This document shows, piece after piece, positions 63,511 through 64,000 of a stretch of 64,000 nt of DNA (positions are counted from its first letter, which is position 1; each line of letters starts with the position of its first letter). The notes under the pieces are model-generated. The model was not told the DNA's origin. It saw only the letters and a program-made list of their open reading frames with translations, and did not search any database. The stretch is from assembly GCF_963678635.1 (NCBI RefSeq), contig NW_026971306.1, positions 1 to 64,000 on the forward strand, given 5' to 3'. The translations under genes and the position numbers were made by a program. Origin of the DNA: Symsagittifera roscoffensis (lineage: Eukaryota > Xenacoelomorpha > Acoela > Convolutidae).

Positions 63511-64000
63511 ACCTTTTTGTTCTTCACAGAACTCATACCTTATACACATCTTAAACAATTTGAACTTCCATATTTTCAAAATAACATGCTGCAACAGACG
63601 AAATAATTCTAGTTCACATTCAACCAATAAGATTCACTCAAATTCAATCGCTTTCCATATCTCTAACACCAACCTATTAGCCGACAGGCATTAATTTTCA
63701 AGCATATCTATAACTATAACTCTACAACCTCCAGGTCAAAAATAAGCAACTTGCTAAATTTTGACAACTAAAATAAATACCACAATATTATTCCAACCCT
63801 CCCCTATCTAATAATCCAGAGATCAACAATATTTTCCCATTTTTGCCCTCAAAATTTGTCCAACCAAAAATGGCAAATTAGCCTAAAGTAGAAAAGAATC
63901 AAGATCATTTGGCCAAAAGTACAAATATCTCAAAAATACTCCAGCTTACCCATCAAATAAAAATAAAGTAAAGAAGACCTCCCGAACACCATAAAATAAG
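63511..64000 (+). other. A-double-prime post-pol spacer, runs off the window
   Basis: Homologous to A 10983 to about 11460, non-coding, with the conserved CCTCCAGGTCAAAAAT and TTAGCCTAAAGTA motifs. The accessory region of this copy would lie beyond the window. Confidence 0.75.

Overview
The window reads as a transposon graveyard with live-looking insertions in an AT-rich eukaryotic genome, most likely a nematode. That placement is an inference. It rests on the mix of long Ty3/gypsy, BEL/Pao and Maverick/Polinton elements, a 78-bp intron of the GTAAGT...TTTCTTTAG type, and resemblance from memory to nematode Maverick proteins. The only candidate host sequence is a two-exon gene fragment on the minus strand at 1-417.

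Layout. (1) 647-19552: 'element A', an 18.9-kb retrovirus-like Ty3/gypsy element with 410-bp LTRs that differ at only 3 positions. It has a PBS, a small leader ORF, a 155-aa basic ORF, a 2742-aa Gag-Pol with complete catalytic motifs, two tiny membrane ORFs, a 372-codon reading frame with no ATG, an Env-like glycoprotein broken by one frameshift, and a 601-aa protein of unknown function followed by an intron just after its stop. (2) 19553-24704: a decayed Maverick/Polinton, minus strand, with recognisable packaging ATPase and integrase. (3) 24705-34371: 'A-prime', a degenerate 5' part of a second A copy with a tandem leader duplication and a 2.9-kb pol deletion. (4) about 34400-48251: 'element B', a second, more GC-rich Ty3/gypsy element. 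Its long leader holds eight 67-nt units with complementary ends, and its 3' end encodes a macro-domain-like protein. (5) 48252-48947 and 61721-64000: 'A-double-prime', a third A copy split by (6) 48948-61720: 'element C', a BEL/Pao element with 302/309-bp LTRs and a CCCTA target duplication. C has lost its RT core and carries a 3-kb internal duplication full of a 48-bp minisatellite.

How the parts work together. Element A looks like one polycistronic retroviral genome. Several neighbouring ORFs overlap by 4-26 nt, which suggests coupled translation or frameshifting, while the ATG-less frame implies splicing. Element B keeps every pol domain but split by stops and frameshifts, and adds a macro domain that could act on ADP-ribosylation. 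A-prime and A-double-prime are dead relatives and are useful as comparators: sequence conserved in them marks what is constrained in A, and A-prime shows the empty site into which C inserted. No tRNA, rRNA or CRISPR feature was found.
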